Source: Gautieria morchelliformis | Lineage: Eukaryota > Basidiomycota > Agaricomycetes > Gomphales > Gomphaceae | Assembly (NCBI GenBank): GCA_015179125.1 | Contig: WHVA01000316.1 | Location: forward strand, 1-64,000 | Length of the DNA: 64,000 bases | Direction: 5' to 3' | Part shown: piece by piece, positions 1-11,689 of the stretch | How positions within the stretch are numbered: position 1 is the stretch's first letter | Layout of the letters: every line of letters begins with the position of its first letter | Program-made: the position numbers and the translations under genes | Notes under the pieces: generated by a model | Told to the model about the DNA's origin: nothing | Database searches by the model: none | What the model saw: only the letters and a program-made list of their open reading frames with translations

Positions 1-1414
1 GTCGTACTTGCAACAGTCCTTTTAACATTTTTTCTTCTACATGCCTTGGTCCAACCAAAGTAACAGATATAATGGCTGCTAAAATGGATGGTTTACTCGG
101 CAGCAATAAACCTAAAGCCATATCTGCTACTTGGCCTGGGTCCAAACGGTAAGTTGAGACATTTCCTCGAAGGCCACTGTTTAATTGACGTTTGTTCCAC
201 ATGCCTCCACACCTTTTTGTTGTTTAGTATTGGAAATGTTATTGAGAACAATATGATTTAATCTCTTGGTTGTGAGACAAATCGAGTAAGATTTGAAGTT
301 GACAGGAATATCTGCACATGCAATAAGTGTGTGTGTCTTATGAATAGTGTCAACTGGAAATTCTACTACTGTGTGAGGAGCGAAACGAAGTGTAATTTCA
401 CTGCTACTTAATTGTACATGAAGCTGGATATTTATTGTTTATCGACGGTGCTTGGTGGTCAAGAATTAATGGTGCAATACTACAGAAAGGATGGAATGGG
501 GCGAGCAGCGCATAATTGTCGATAGGGGTGTCGACGCATGTTGTACAGGATGGACTTGGAGATGGAGTGTAAAATGGAATGAGGAGACGGGCATTTGGTG
601 AAGGATAGGGGGCGTAGTCTGGGTATGGACAGGGTCGGCTCGACATGTCGCGTCCCTTGATAGGGTCACGTGACTGATGGAATATGAGTGATTGGGACGG
701 GCTTGGTGGTCTTGGACGGGGTTCTCTGAATGTTCTGGATTGTGGAATCACTTGGTACATGTCCCTGTGATGTCGGAATAACCAGGGGCTGGGATCAAGT
801 CGGGTTGAGTGGGCATGTGATGGTCCGGCGGTCTCGGGTATGAGTACCGTGATGTATATGCGTAGAGGTGGGATTATCGATGTGTCAGTGTGATGTGGGC
901 TTGTGTTTGTTGTAGTTAATGTGTTAATATTGTGTTTTTCGATACTTTCAACACTTTTGGGGTAAAGTTTCACGATATATGAAGCAGGGTAAAACTGTGA
1001 AATTAACACCTGCTCCGGAAGAGTCAATATTGACGGTTTGAAAGGCACTGATCCAATCCATAGATTATTCGCTAATGACAATGGGGGCCGCAGACCTTGT
1101 TGTAATCCATCCCAACATTCGTAACATACTCGTCCATGTGACCGTTCCCCATCGTTTACCACCGCTGGTTCATGCAACAACATACTTTCTGTCAAACGAT
1201 GATATTGATTTGTCTTCGCCGGCCTTAATGATTATTGATGAGGTAAATCGTTTATCGTGCTATACCGTGTCTTGACTTTTTCCATACAATGTGCACAGAC
1301 GCAGCAGACTACCTGCTGGAGGAATCGATTGGAAGATTTGTCGATGAATGTACCCAAATGCTGCAACTGTGATCCAAGATCTACAGGGTCTAGGTAAGTG
1401 GCGTTATCATCCAC
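1..1414 (-). mobile_element. Helitron Rep/helicase N-terminal fragment, runs off the left edge
   Basis: Read on the minus strand this shows the N-terminal part of a fungal Helitron Rep-helicase. A Cys-rich block (VCCVCAHC, about 1320-1290) is followed by the DUF6570 core (CYECWDGLQQG, then LSLANNLWIG, then YIVKLYPK, about 1120-955). Further left come RQLNSGLRGNVSTYRLDPG and ISVTLVGPRHVEEKM, which continue to base 1. These blocks normally precede the HUH Rep domain of rolling-circle transposons, which would lie outside the window. The conserved blocks are not contiguous: about 730 bp (roughly 216-950) separates KLYPK from the LNSGLRGN block. A stop and a frame change lie between the Cys-rich block and DUF6570, possibly a short intron. 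The copy is probably dead. Family assignment is strong, boundaries unknown. Confidence 0.85.
216..950. other. Interruption inside the Helitron fragment
   Basis: This stretch separates two blocks that are adjacent in other Helitron proteins. Its right part reads as a Pro/Ser-rich, low-complexity frame on the minus strand. Its left part (about 415-185, minus) has about 75 sense codons that look protein-like (for example EITLRFAPHTVVEFPVDTIH) but match nothing I recognise. I cannot find clean terminal repeats, so it could be an insertion, a large intron or a captured exon. Confidence 0.45.
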
Positions 1415-1589
1415 AGATTCCCAAAGTTGTTGTCATTTTGAATCATATAGCTTTCCAACTTCTTCCCTCTTCCGTTTGTTCGAAGTTTCACAATCTGTTT
1501 GAAAATGTAATAATAATTCTTCGACCCATAATTTTTTCCTCCTACCTGCTTTCAAAATTCATTGTTGCGAGTCGTTCCCCAAAGAAGAA

Positions 1590-1715
1590 ATGGTCTTCAA
1601 CACTTCTAATCGAGCTTTCACCACTCTTCTGACCCAATTCACTTCGGGCAACGCCTGCACGATTTCCAAAACTGTCATCGATGCCAATTCGACGTTGATG
1701 TTACATCCGTTGTAG
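1590..1715 (+). CDS. Short ORF, possible upstream exon
   Basis: An ATG-initiated 41-codon frame with a protein-like composition, beginning MVFNTSNRAFTTLLTQF and ending near LMLHPL. It lies about 750 bp upstream of the spliced gene at 2467-3407 on the same strand and could be a 5' exon of it or a separate remnant. No family recognised. The antisense frame (1559-1813) is also open, so the strand is not certain. Confidence 0.25.
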   Translation: MVFNTSNRAFTTLLTQFTSGNACTISKTVIDANSTLMLHPL

Positions 1716-2466
1716 AAAAAATATTGCGTATCTGTTTCGTTCAATACATTATTCTCCCCTTTGTAATACCTCTGCGAGTACTTACTGCTTCGCTGCTGCA
1801 TATTGGTTTCCATTGGAAGAGGAGACGTTGATTCACATTTGTCATTAACCAGCCTTAACGGATTCTTTCCCCTCCTCCCTTATAGATATTATAAACCGTC
1901 TGAAATCTTAATTCAGCGACGAACAATTGATTTTGAGGAATATTAGATGGTAACCCTTGCACATGTCCCCCATCTTAAATTTGAACAATGTCAAAAAATA
2001 AAAATTATGGTCAGTCTTTGCTAGAAATTTAACGGAACTTCTTCCATTCCTTCACTCATACTGAATTAGTAATTGGTAGCTGTCTTGATTTCCATATGTC
2101 TACTCATTTCCGTTAAGCCCGCCATCCAAACAAGTCAGGAGACCTTTACAGGTCTCACAACCTTTAAAGGTCCTTTAAGACTGAGCATGCAACAAATTTT
2201 CTATGCATATTCTTTAAAAACACTCATCGAGTGCTCGTCCCACTACCATTAATACAAGCCTCTCCCTCCTTAGGTGCATCATGGAAATAATGTCATCATC
2301 CACCTGATTTTAAATGCCGGACATTTATGATGTGAGAACATGTTTCACCTTATCAATCCCCCTCCTCTTCGCCCCCCTCGCGATATATAAACGGATAAAC
2401 CCTTTTACCCCTCAGTTTCCTCCATTTCGTTTCTCTATTCCTTTCCACCTGTGAAATCTGAATGTT

Positions 2467-3407
2467 ATGGAACTGGAAGATATCATCCAGTCTATGAAAC
2501 GTTATCCGTTCTATGTTGATCACGCCGACATCCTCCAACGTGTTGTTTGGGAGCCTGTTGGAAAATCCGACATTGCTTTCGACAGACAGAGTTGTGAAGA
2601 AGCAGCTTTTGTACTTCCCGCGAAAGTAATGTACAATAAGTGAGTAATGATCCTTTATTGTAAACATTTTTTTATTTCTTATAATGTTAGGTTTTTCGTC
2701 GGTCCCTTGGGGGCGTTTTCCCCCCATTACAGCTCGCTGGATAAGGCGAAATACCGTATGACGTGTATTGCCCCTGAAAATGATCAACTCGCTGCCATGT
2801 TTCACCGTGGAATACAGTTGATGAGAACGCTTCAACAGATGGTTGCCAGAACGACTAGTCATCAATTTCTACTCGATACTGTAGACGAAGAAGAACACAT
2901 CATCGTCTCCCTCCCCGTCTTTGAAAAAAGAGCGAGTTTTCACCCTTTCTCCATCTCGACGAAAATGAGATTAATGCCCTCATGTTCACAGCCTGTTCCT
3001 ATCATCCTGCACACGTATTTGGCCGATCTGAGGGAAACCAAAAAAGGTCTCATCAATTTATTCTCTGCGATATACGCGCTTAAATTTTAGCAGATCCTAT
3101 GTTCGACTTCTTATCTAACGGGGACATGGCCAATTCTAACCCGTCTCTATATGCCGCTACAAAAAACTACCCTGTTCCTCCCAAATACACAGATCAATTC
3201 GACGCCATAAAGAACTACTATTCCGTTAACCTTCTCCCCGCGTATTACAAAAACAAATTCATCCCTACTCTGAAAACTCCTCGTCTTCTTGAAAATGCTA
3301 CCATTGAGCTGCACGTAGCGGTGACGCATAATTTTATGAGAAAAGACACTGACAAGTTCAATTCGTTTAATCGATACATCAGACAGGTGATTGTTCACGA
3401 GCTCTGA
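2467..3407 (+). CDS. Unrecognised three-exon gene, about 281 aa
   Basis: Three exons join in frame: 2467-2639, 2691-3046 and 3091-3407. Intron 1 (51 nt) has a GTGAGT donor and TTAG acceptor. Intron 2 (44 nt) starts GTCTCA and ends TTTTAG. The joined length is 846 nt, divisible by three, and the predicted protein begins MELEDIIQSMKRYPFYVDH and ends YIRQVIVHEL. No signal peptide, membrane segment or zinc motif is seen. The composition is that of a globular protein with charged and aromatic residues spread evenly (LRETKK, KNKFIPTLKTPRL). I do not recognise the family. Downstream in another frame, a Ser-rich stretch ending PSKRTKR (to about 3534) looks like a basic nuclear-localisation tail, so there may be a fourth exon. 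It sits in an AT-rich island next to a Helitron fragment, so it may be transposon cargo. The two in-frame introns make chance unlikely. Confidence 0.5.
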
Positions 3408-3534
3408 TCTACCAAACCCATGTCCCCATATAAACGATGCAATCCTGAAGATGGTCCCTTCCTTCTCGCCGCCCCTTCTTCTTCTTCTTCTGACACCAAA
3501 CCGACTGCCAGACCTTCCAAAAGAACCAAGAGGT

Positions 3535-5400
3535 AATGGCGGATTTCCTGTACAACAGTTTGTCAATTCTGTCACAAATATAACCCGTAAGCCGCCACTG
3601 CCATCACAATCCGTCGAACTACCACATACACACCACCCTACGCCTCACACACACCCTCACCCGCACCGTCCACGCCTATTTGAGTCCACACACGTCCGCA
3701 TGACACACCGCATCACTCCCAATATTCTACCGATCCTACCCTGACCCAATGCCTGCGGACCCACTCGACCCGAGTCACAGCCCAAGCCCGAGAGACGTTG
3801 ATCCATGGAGGAGCTAGTCGTGGAGCTGGTGATCTACATATCTTCCATAATATTCCCTTCAATAATCCACAAACCATTCTTCTGATGCACATGACTACAT
3901 ACATCCCCTCCCATTCGTTACATCGATCCCCTAGCTACCGCTGTCTCCGCACCACCGTATTCCCGAATCCACACACATCAGTCGACCCATGCGTTCCCCC
4001 CTCCACTCTTCGCGCCACAGCAGACCTCGTAGCTAGTTAAATAGTTCAGCATGTAAACACACATTCTTCAGTCAATTGGAACTCACATTCTTGAAGTAAC
4101 TTGGTACCTTGCGACGCATAAACTTGTGTAGTTGTCACTGAAGAGCATACACACCTTGTGTTTACTCTATCTATCTGTTTTTACAATTCCACTCGATTCG
4201 ACTTCAAACTGAAGTCTGAATCTACATCTAATTCATCATCAGCTGCTCTTAATCTTTCACAAATTCAATCCTGTTGCCCCTCTTGATGGAAAATAACTGT
4301 TCTGTATCAGTTTCGTTTTCTAGTCCCCTCGATCCGTGTACCAATTTGTTTTCCGTGCGGTTTGATATGAAATGGTTCCCTCTAAGTTTTCTTGTACCTC
4401 TGTAAAATTACTTACTGCTTGCTCTTTGTCCGTTTCATCTTCTACTCCCCTCGATCCAAGTACCAATTCATTTTCCAAAAGGTTTTATATGAAACATTTC
4501 CCTCTTAAATTTCCTGTACATCTGTTAAATACAATACCACTTTTCTTTCACCTTCATGCTTGCTGCTCAAACTGTTCTTTCACCGTTCACAATTAAAGCC
4601 ACATACAATCAACAAGCGATTTAAAAGAACTCACGAGAAGGAATGACTAACCCGAGATATTTTCTCCTATGTAAATCCTTCATCTTCCGCCCCTCCTTTT
4701 AGATTTCACATGACATCACTAAAGACCGTAAACATTCAATCAATTTCTTCCTTACCTACGTCTTCGTTTAACAACATCAGGTACCAATAAAGAGAATCAC
4801 CATCATAACTCCGCTATGTATAATGACGTCGTTTTTACATACAACCTCTCTTTAACTTTCTCCCCCCCCCCCCCTCGACCACCACCCCCTCCACCATCCT
4901 ATAACTTCTTCTTTTCATCCTGAATCGAAAGGGTGCATTAATTTCAACTAAATTGAAGCTCGCGTTGGTAAATGTTTATTAGATGCGTTACTTTGTGACT
5001 ATCGAACATCAAAGAAGAGGGAACACCCTCGTACATTCACTTCATATTCCCTTGTAACTACCATAACCCTTTCTACGTAGATATCCATTTGGAAAATCGG
5101 TCCTCAAACGACCGTCCTTTATGTTTTTAGTCTTATCATCCATAACGATCAATACATGATCCACGCCGTCAGTATTATTTATACGACCAAATCATAAAAA
5201 TTTTCTTACAGTCACTTAACTGTGTAAGAAAACAAATTAAACCCTGACCGTCATTCAATTCAGATACCTTCTCACTTATATCTTACCAATCTTCGTGTTT
5301 CTAATGACACTTCCTTCAATAGTCGGACTTGTTTGCTAAAATTTATATACATTTCCTTGTACTCATAGTAACAACCTTTTTTACTTATCCCATTGAGGAA
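3535..5400. other. AT-rich stretch without a recognisable gene
   Basis: Pro/His-rich open frames on the plus strand between about 3590 and 4040 follow a CA-rich, low-complexity sequence and are not convincing genes. The rest is pyrimidine-rich and AT-rich, with a run of about 14 C residues near 4861. Only the diverged tandem duplication at 4325-4531 stands out. Confidence 0.5.
4325..4531. repeat. Diverged tandem duplication, 122-bp period
   Basis: A block starting CCCCTCGATCC at 4325 recurs at 4447. The two share CCAATT..TTTTCC, a GTTT.ATATGAAA stretch and CTTGTAC/CCTGTAC over about 85 bp, with many substitutions. It is an old local duplication. No coding content recognised. Confidence 0.6.
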
Positions 5401-6540
5401 ATAAAACCATTAATATTAATTATCAGTAACCCCTTCGACAAGGGCTCCGCCGGCATAGCCTTGTCAAGATTGGTTTTTAGGCGTTAATATCGTGTATCAG
5501 TGAACACAGCGAATGCCCAAATAACTTGTGTGAATAAGTATGCCGTTCGGCAAATAAGTGAACCGATGAATGTTCACAAGATAAGAGGGTTGCACGAACG
5601 GGGCTCGCCCTATCTACAGTCGTAGCAAAATCGCCCATGGCACTTGACGATGTAACGTGCAAGGTGTCACAGAAGGGCTGTCTAAGTAGCGACAATCCCT
5701 TCGCCGGCAAAGGTGCTCCTTTGGAGCCCTTCGCCGACAGCACAGAAAATAGTTCGAAGGCTAGGGTAACGAAGATGAAGTATGAGAACTCACCAGTGAT
5801 GCCTAAGTCCTCTTCTGGTTGAAGATAGAAATCTCCAGGAGAAGGCTCAAGATGATGATCACAGCAAGGTCAAGTTTGCACAAGATGGACGACGTATGAT
5901 AATTGAACTGGGGAATATACATGCGAATGTAAACTACTTAAATCGAATGTTCATGCGGTATCAGCGAATAGGAAAGAGGCCGTCATGAGTCAGGGTTGGA
6001 TAGGGGTGCGCAGTCATGATACTAAGCAGATGAAATAAACATACAATAGAGTGAGGGAAGAGTGCGAACATGAAACGACGGAGAGTAAAGGTGGCGAAGG
6101 CACTTATATACAGAACCATGTCTTGGGACCCGCATACATGCTACCCTGCACGGGCTCTTCGTCCACTGGGTTGATCCCACACGACCTGCGGAAGCGACGT
6201 CCCACGAACACACTTTGGCCATATGAACACCCAAAGGGGTTGGATTAAGAAGATGATGGGGTTAGTGATGAACCATCACGCCGGGTAAATGGTATCGATC
6301 GTATTTGATGGCGTGCCTGCTGACGAAATGTGCGAGGAGCAAATAGCGGTTCGGAGAATGGGGTGAACAGCAAATAGAGTGAACGTAGAGGAGGAGTGGT
6401 CGGAGGGTGAGGCGAACTCAGGCGAAGGTGCTAGGGAGTGACGAGGGGGAACATAGAGGCAGTGGGGTAAGAGAAATAGACAGGTCATGACAAGCTGGCC
6501 TCTAGTACATACTCTTAGCTTTACTGTCACAGAGATGTGA
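5401..6540. other. No gene recognised
   Basis: Short frames exist on both strands (60-90 codons), but none has a recognisable motif or introns. A small GC-richer patch at 5440-5760 contains imperfect inverted copies of CCCTTCG.C motifs. Nothing else can be supported. Confidence 0.4.
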
Positions 6541-6589
6541 CTTTAACCCAATATAGCAATAGAACCTTCCACAGCATTCCAATAGTTTC

Positions 6590-7560
6590 CAAACCTTTCT
6601 TGAAGCTTCTCTAAGATTCCACAAGGTTCTTCACAGTAGTAGAAGCCTCTACAAGGTTCCTAGCAGTAGTTACATAAGCTATATAGATGCAGTATAAATA
6701 GCCTGCAGTTTTAGCAGTGAAGCAATCAATCATCTTTCACCCAAACAACTCATACCTTGAGTAACTGAAGTGTGACTTCAACACAGCCTTGTACCAAAGT
6801 ACTGGCTCACTGACTTGGCTACAGTCTAAGATTGCAGCAACTCTGATTGGCTCTGAGTAGTACAGGAGTGCTCTATTTTAATTGCAGCAGGCTCTGAATA
6901 ATCGTGCTGCGAACAGCAACATTACTAAGAGTAACTGATTAGTAATCCTGTACAATTAGATGCCACTCTGAGCAGTGATATAATAGTCTTGGTTATTAGT
7001 TATTCAATTCATGCAATATATTATTAACTTAACTCTGAGTTAAGTGGGTTAATAGCCTTTTGAGTAATTGATCTTTCTTGATCAATCAACGCACTGCAAA
7101 TATTAACCTAACTCAGGGTAAGTGAGTTATTATCCTATGTTTGTTGAGTTGGAAAACCAGAAAAGCCACAAGAATAGTGATATACTTGAACTGAGGAAGA
7201 GTTCAAGCGCAGTACTATCTTTTCACGTCTTGGGGATTATTGTTGTCTTTAATTCACTCGACCTGCAGTCCTGAGACTCTAAGTAGCTTTCCCCTTAAAG
7301 TATCTGGACCCTTGGACACCTAATAACATTCTTTGACCTCACAAAGTATTGCAAAATCTAGGAACTACACATGTTCAGTTAAATCTCTATTGCTACACTT
7401 CCTGTATCAATACTGATTCTGATTGCTCACTGGAGTATAATATCTTAATTGGGTTCTCCGTTAAAATAGTTTTGAAGCTTGTGTGTGCTTGTAAAGTCAA
7501 ATCTCTGATTGAACTTTAGAATTGTGTTTAACACCACAGTTTTACATTTAGTTCAACAGG
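6590..7560. other. LTR-like promoter-bearing stretch, unassigned
   Basis: This non-coding stretch has several features of an old LTR. A TATA-type motif (GCAGTATAAATAGCC, about 6690) is followed by short repeated CTCTGA/TTGCAGCA motifs and a local duplication (7021-7057 against 7099-7135). It directly abuts the minus-strand Ty3/gypsy fragment. I cannot find a second copy in the window, so the call rests only on appearance. Confidence 0.3.
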
Positions 7561-7564
7561 TTGC

Positions 7565-9424
7565 AAAATAGTACCGTTCTTCTTCAGCACGCACAGCATG
7601 TGTAGAACCTATTGTGCGACTGCCGGAGTCCACCACTTTGCAGTGGTGTAGTGTTCTGTCTTCGCAGACAGTTCCTCTCGGAAGTGTTTGGGGCATTTCG
7701 GTAGACGATATCACATATGTTTGTTGGGATCTATGAGATTGATCTCATGGTTGATCTCCCACAACAGCGGGAGCTCTAATGGGATTCCACTGACCAGGTC
7801 GGTGATTCTCTCAACCCATTCCTTGCAGAGGTGAGGGATGTCGTCATCCGTGAGGACGACGTGGTGGTTGGCTTGGAAGCCATTAGGCACTGTGTGTGTC
7901 TATTAGGTCCCACAGCACACGTAACCACCTTTCTTTTACCCATCGCTTTCACTGTCAGGTGAGAGCGCCTCTCCCTATGGTTATAGGGGGAGTTCGAGGA
8001 CAAGTCATTATGCGACTATCCTCCTGGATTCAATGAGCCAGGTTTGACTTCGGCGCTGGGGTGATCCTGCTCATCCTTGGCCCCTTGCCTTCGGTGATTC
8101 ATTGTCATCGAACGATACTTTGCCTGTGGGGATTACCTCATTCCCCTTGCAGATTGTCCCTGGGCTTGAGAAGTCCAGGGTGATGCCAAATCTCATTAGG
8201 AACGGTGTCCCTAGGATCGTGTCATAATATTCGACGTTCACTACATCGAATTATTCGTCGTATGTTTCGCGACCAAGTTTAATGGTTGTGTTCATTCCAT
8301 AATTATTGTGGAACGACTGCCTATGCAGGCCAGTTGCAGTGTGATTAGCTGCTCCAGGGAGAATGTATTCATCCCTGTGGCTCGCATAAACTCAGGGGAT
8401 AGTAGTACCCCTTCGCTCCCACTATCCAGCAGGCGGTGGGCTTTCACACCATTTGTCTCCCTGTACCCTTTGGGGGTTTTCATTGAGTGGGCACGTTGGC
8501 CACGTCCTATGCTTGCTTCAGTGGTAATACACCGGCTCGGCCGCCTTGTCTGGCATGACCTACGTGCATGCTGCCATGACTTTCATGGCAGATTCGTCCT
8601 CCAGCGCGATCCTGATTGCGCTGGACCTATAGGCGGATGCTCACAACTTTTTATTACCTGTAGCTTCACCCATTTTATTCTCAGATTATAGAAAAGAAGA
8701 GGATGAAAGTATATGCTAATCTTACTGTTGGGCTATAAATAAATTTTCTTTTGTCCCTCCCTGAGTGGCGCCTCCGCCGACGAGAACACCTCTTTTGATT
8801 TTTACGCCTCTTCTTATTTTTTCTACCCACTTTTAATATACATTATATCATTATAACTATTCATATATATTACAAATATCTAGACAACTACTATTACTCC
8901 ATGTGGTAGTCTAATACTCTCTCATTATAACTAGTCATACTAATACTCCTACTCATATCTATTAGAAGTATCTATCTAACTATCTGTTATTCTATCTTGT
9001 AGTCAGATACTCTCTCATATGTATATATATCTCCGAGATGTTTAAATATATACAGAATCATCTAATAACATCTATTATTCTCCTTATAAATACTACTGTA
9101 CATTCCTATATGTTGTTATTATAGTATATATTATATACTCATATATGCTGTATTACATAACCATTATGATTATCCTCCATAGGCGGTGTCTTCCACCTCT
9201 TCATCCCATTCATAGTATTGGGATGGTTCGGGATCCCACTCTTCAGCAGGCACGTCTCCGTTGTCTGGAGATTCATTGGGTTGGGGATCACCCTCCCCCT
9301 CTTCATCAATATGTTGAAGAGAATTTTGTCTGGGGTCCGCATCCGGATCCTCGTTCTCGTCATTGTGCCTCGCAGCCGCTCTCCGTATACCAGATCTAAG
9401 CCGGGGGCACTTGTCATGATTCAT
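7565..9424 (-). mobile_element. Ty3/gypsy fragment: gag-like end, protease, start of reverse transcriptase
   Basis: Fossil Ty3/gypsy retrotransposon on the minus strand. In order are an acidic, Asp/Glu/Pro-rich gag-like segment (about 9424-9139), a retropepsin-type region with LLDSGSEGVLLSP (about 8483-8290), and the beginning of a reverse transcriptase region (about 8003-7577). Between gag and protease lies about 0.45 kb of AT-rich sequence (8700-9140). It is broken in several places (at least four), truncated at both ends, and no LTR pair can be assigned. It is the lineage common in Agaricomycetes. It looks old. Confidence 0.8.
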
Positions 9425-9812
9425 TTATTCTGCAAATCACCCCTCAACACACAGCAAATGACCTCCTGAACCAGCGAACGACTTCCCGAACCAGAAAATA
9501 TCTGTCCAAAATATTTGTCGCCATACTGCTTTCGCATTCGCTATTTGCATCATTCCTGCCAGGACCCCAGGTGTTGGGGCCATCATCCATCATAGAACCC
9601 ATCATCTGTTAAACTCCCACTCCATGACAGACCCACATGCTCAGGATGCATTCGGATAGTGTCAGTTGCAGCCTCCGTGCAGGTTGGACTCAAGGGACTC
9701 GTACCACTGCAGGCATCAGTACTGTTGAAGCCCAGGGAAGAGGCTCCCTTCATCTCCATCTCTTATTGTGGTTGGAATGTGCTCCTAACTACTGTGAACA
9801 GAGGAGTTTCGA
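9425..9812. other. Spacer between the gypsy fragment and the Helitron
   Basis: No convincing frame. A short CCAGG..CCTGG-type motif occurs near 9560. The Helitron 5' end may lie here, but I cannot see a diagnostic TC terminus. Confidence 0.35.
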
Positions 9813-10600
9813 TTGAAGATGTGCATGTTCATTAGAGGGCCTATAACAGCGCACGTTGATGGTATTTCAAATGCAAGTTTGGATGCTGAATCAACAGAAA
9901 CAAAAAAAGCTTACAAGCAAAGAGCTTCTGCATATTCAAGGCCTTTAGATCCTCGTACAGCTGAGTTCCCGAAATCCGTAGAGATGGTCGTGAAGAGTTT
10001 AGCAAGAACAGTCCAGGTCCACATCCATTCGACACAAGCATGTCTCAAGGTGGATACCAAAGGACATCTCAAGTGCACGAGACGTGCCCTGTGGAATTTA
10101 TGTGACGTTGAAACCATCAACGAAAATGGAGAATGGTGGCCTAAAAGAACATACGGTATGCTCAATAACTGGAACAACATTACGTTGCTGGCGACGCGAG
10201 CAAGCAACGACATAAAGATGTTGACGAACGGTGTGGACACAAAAGACGTTAGTTGGTATACCACAAAGTACACCGTGAAGAGGCAAGCAAGGTCGAGTAA
10301 CATTTCTGCTTTGCTTGCCAGAAAACTAGCGTACAATCATCCAGAGTCGACCAATTTGATCCGGAATCGGGAGGCGAATAACGATTGATTGCTCAATGTG
10401 TCAACACGTTGAGTAGAGACCAAGAATTATTGTCCCAACAAGTTGTGTCTTATATCATGGGATGGGACGATCAATATTTGTCGCACAGTTACGTTCCAAT
10501 TTATTGGTCAGCAGCTGTAAGGGAATTACGGACAAATTACCCTACAATTCAAGACGAAGTGGATGTAAACGGTTGTGCGTCAGTATCAATTATATTTTTT
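9813..10600 (+). pseudogene. Helitron Rep-helicase, central region
   Basis: Two overlapping frames (9813-10388 and 10385 onward) carry the conserved Helitron stretch after the Rep domain. Visible blocks are SLARTVQVHIHSTQ, then LNNWNNITLLATRASNDIKM, then VDTKDVSWYTTKY, SSNISALLARKLAY and, in the second frame, QQVVSYIMGWDDQYLSHSY and VPIYW. In intact family members these are continuous, so the stop and frame change near 10388 mark decay. Similarity fades after about 10580, where an intron or insertion begins. Confidence 0.8.
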
Positions 10601-10659
10601 CATGTCATTATAAGCGGATCGGTAACGAGCCTGATATGCAGGAAACCAATTAGCAACGA

Positions 10660-11240
10660 TGAGCACCCGGAAACAGTGTTGCAACTAATAGGCAACAGGC
10701 TGGAGATCAAAAGCCAGCTTGTTGGGTGCATTTATGCTCCTGCACCAAAATCAAGCATAATATATTCCATTTGTTGTATGATGTTTCAATCTCTTCTCAC
10801 ATTGTTCTTGTACCATGCATCCATTTCTCTGATTATTTTCGAAGTTTTCCAGTCACTCCCTACCTCTCCATTTCATTTTGTTATTTCTATTTTCACAAGC
10901 GGCTGGCACCCAGCGGAGTCTGAAATGACTTCGACGCGCGAACTCTTGGGCGCTAAAGGGCCGGGTAGTAGTACATGCACAGTGAGACAGATTTCCCCCT
11001 CTCTCAGTGACAACTAAATTCACTGAGAGAGGCAAGTAAATTAGTCTAGTGTTCTTTCGATTTATTGACCTAGAAATCCTCTGTAGTGAATTAATTTCTA
11101 GGTAGTGTATAATATATTTACAGTGACAACTAAATTCACTGAGAGAGTGAATTAATTTCTAGTTCTAGTCTATTCTTTTGAGCAACAAGTCCATACCTAC
11201 TGCCTATAATTCCTGTCCTCTACACAGCTCAATGATTATA
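10660..11240. repeat. Non-coding block inside the Helitron with repeated 27-bp motif
   Basis: Similarity to Helitron protein is lost here. A 27-bp motif at 11005-11031 is repeated exactly at 11121-11147. The first copy sits inside a short hairpin with 12-bp perfect arms (10999-11010 and 11020-11031). The string GTGAATTAATTTCTAG also occurs twice (about 11085 and 11147). The block resembles a small inserted repeat element, but I cannot fix its ends. Confidence 0.55.
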
Positions 11241-11257
11241 AAAATCGAGGAAACACA

Positions 11258-11680
11258 ATGGAACATTACGGTTACTTTCAATTTTTGATGGACTCGTACA
11301 AACCAAAGACCTCGATCAAATTGACGGGTAACCCGGCAAACAGTCATATACCGTATTTGGATAAAATTGAGGTATACAAAGATCGGTTTCGTGTGCTATG
11401 GACTCCTGGACACAAAACAATGCTGGATTTCCTTGGTCAGTGGATACCTCGACGAGATGATCCTCGAACAATGAATTTTTACTGCGTGTCAGTACTGTTG
11501 CTATTAAAGCCGTGGCAACACGTGACCGACCTTGTACAAGAACACACGACATGGCAAGAATCATTCGAGGACTTTATATCTAAATCCCCTCCATCAACTG
11601 AACAATTACTGGATAACTTTCAGTTTTATTATGCTTGCGAAAATTCAGCCGAAAAGAAAAGGTTTTGCAGTGAAACATGA
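11258..11680 (+). pseudogene. Helitron Rep-helicase, pre-helicase region
   Basis: A 140-codon frame with blocks typical of the Helitron protein just before the helicase domain: IPYLDKIEVYKDRF, a PGHKTMLDFLGQWIPRRDDP block, FYCVSVLLLLKPW, and TWQESFEDF. The order and spacing fit family members. The frame stops at 11680 and the helicase continues in the next frame from 11690, so the reading frame is broken between them. Confidence 0.8.
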
Positions 11681-11689
11681 TACGAGGGA

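Noticed and set aside
404-700. End of the long minus-strand frame after the DUF6570 block
   Set aside because: Beyond KLYPK the frame turns Pro/Ser-rich and loses all Helitron similarity, so only the part up to about 955 was counted as Helitron protein.
1-5400. AT-rich island as mitochondrial DNA
   Set aside because: It carries a nuclear-type Helitron fragment and spliceosomal-type introns, and has no mitochondrial genes.
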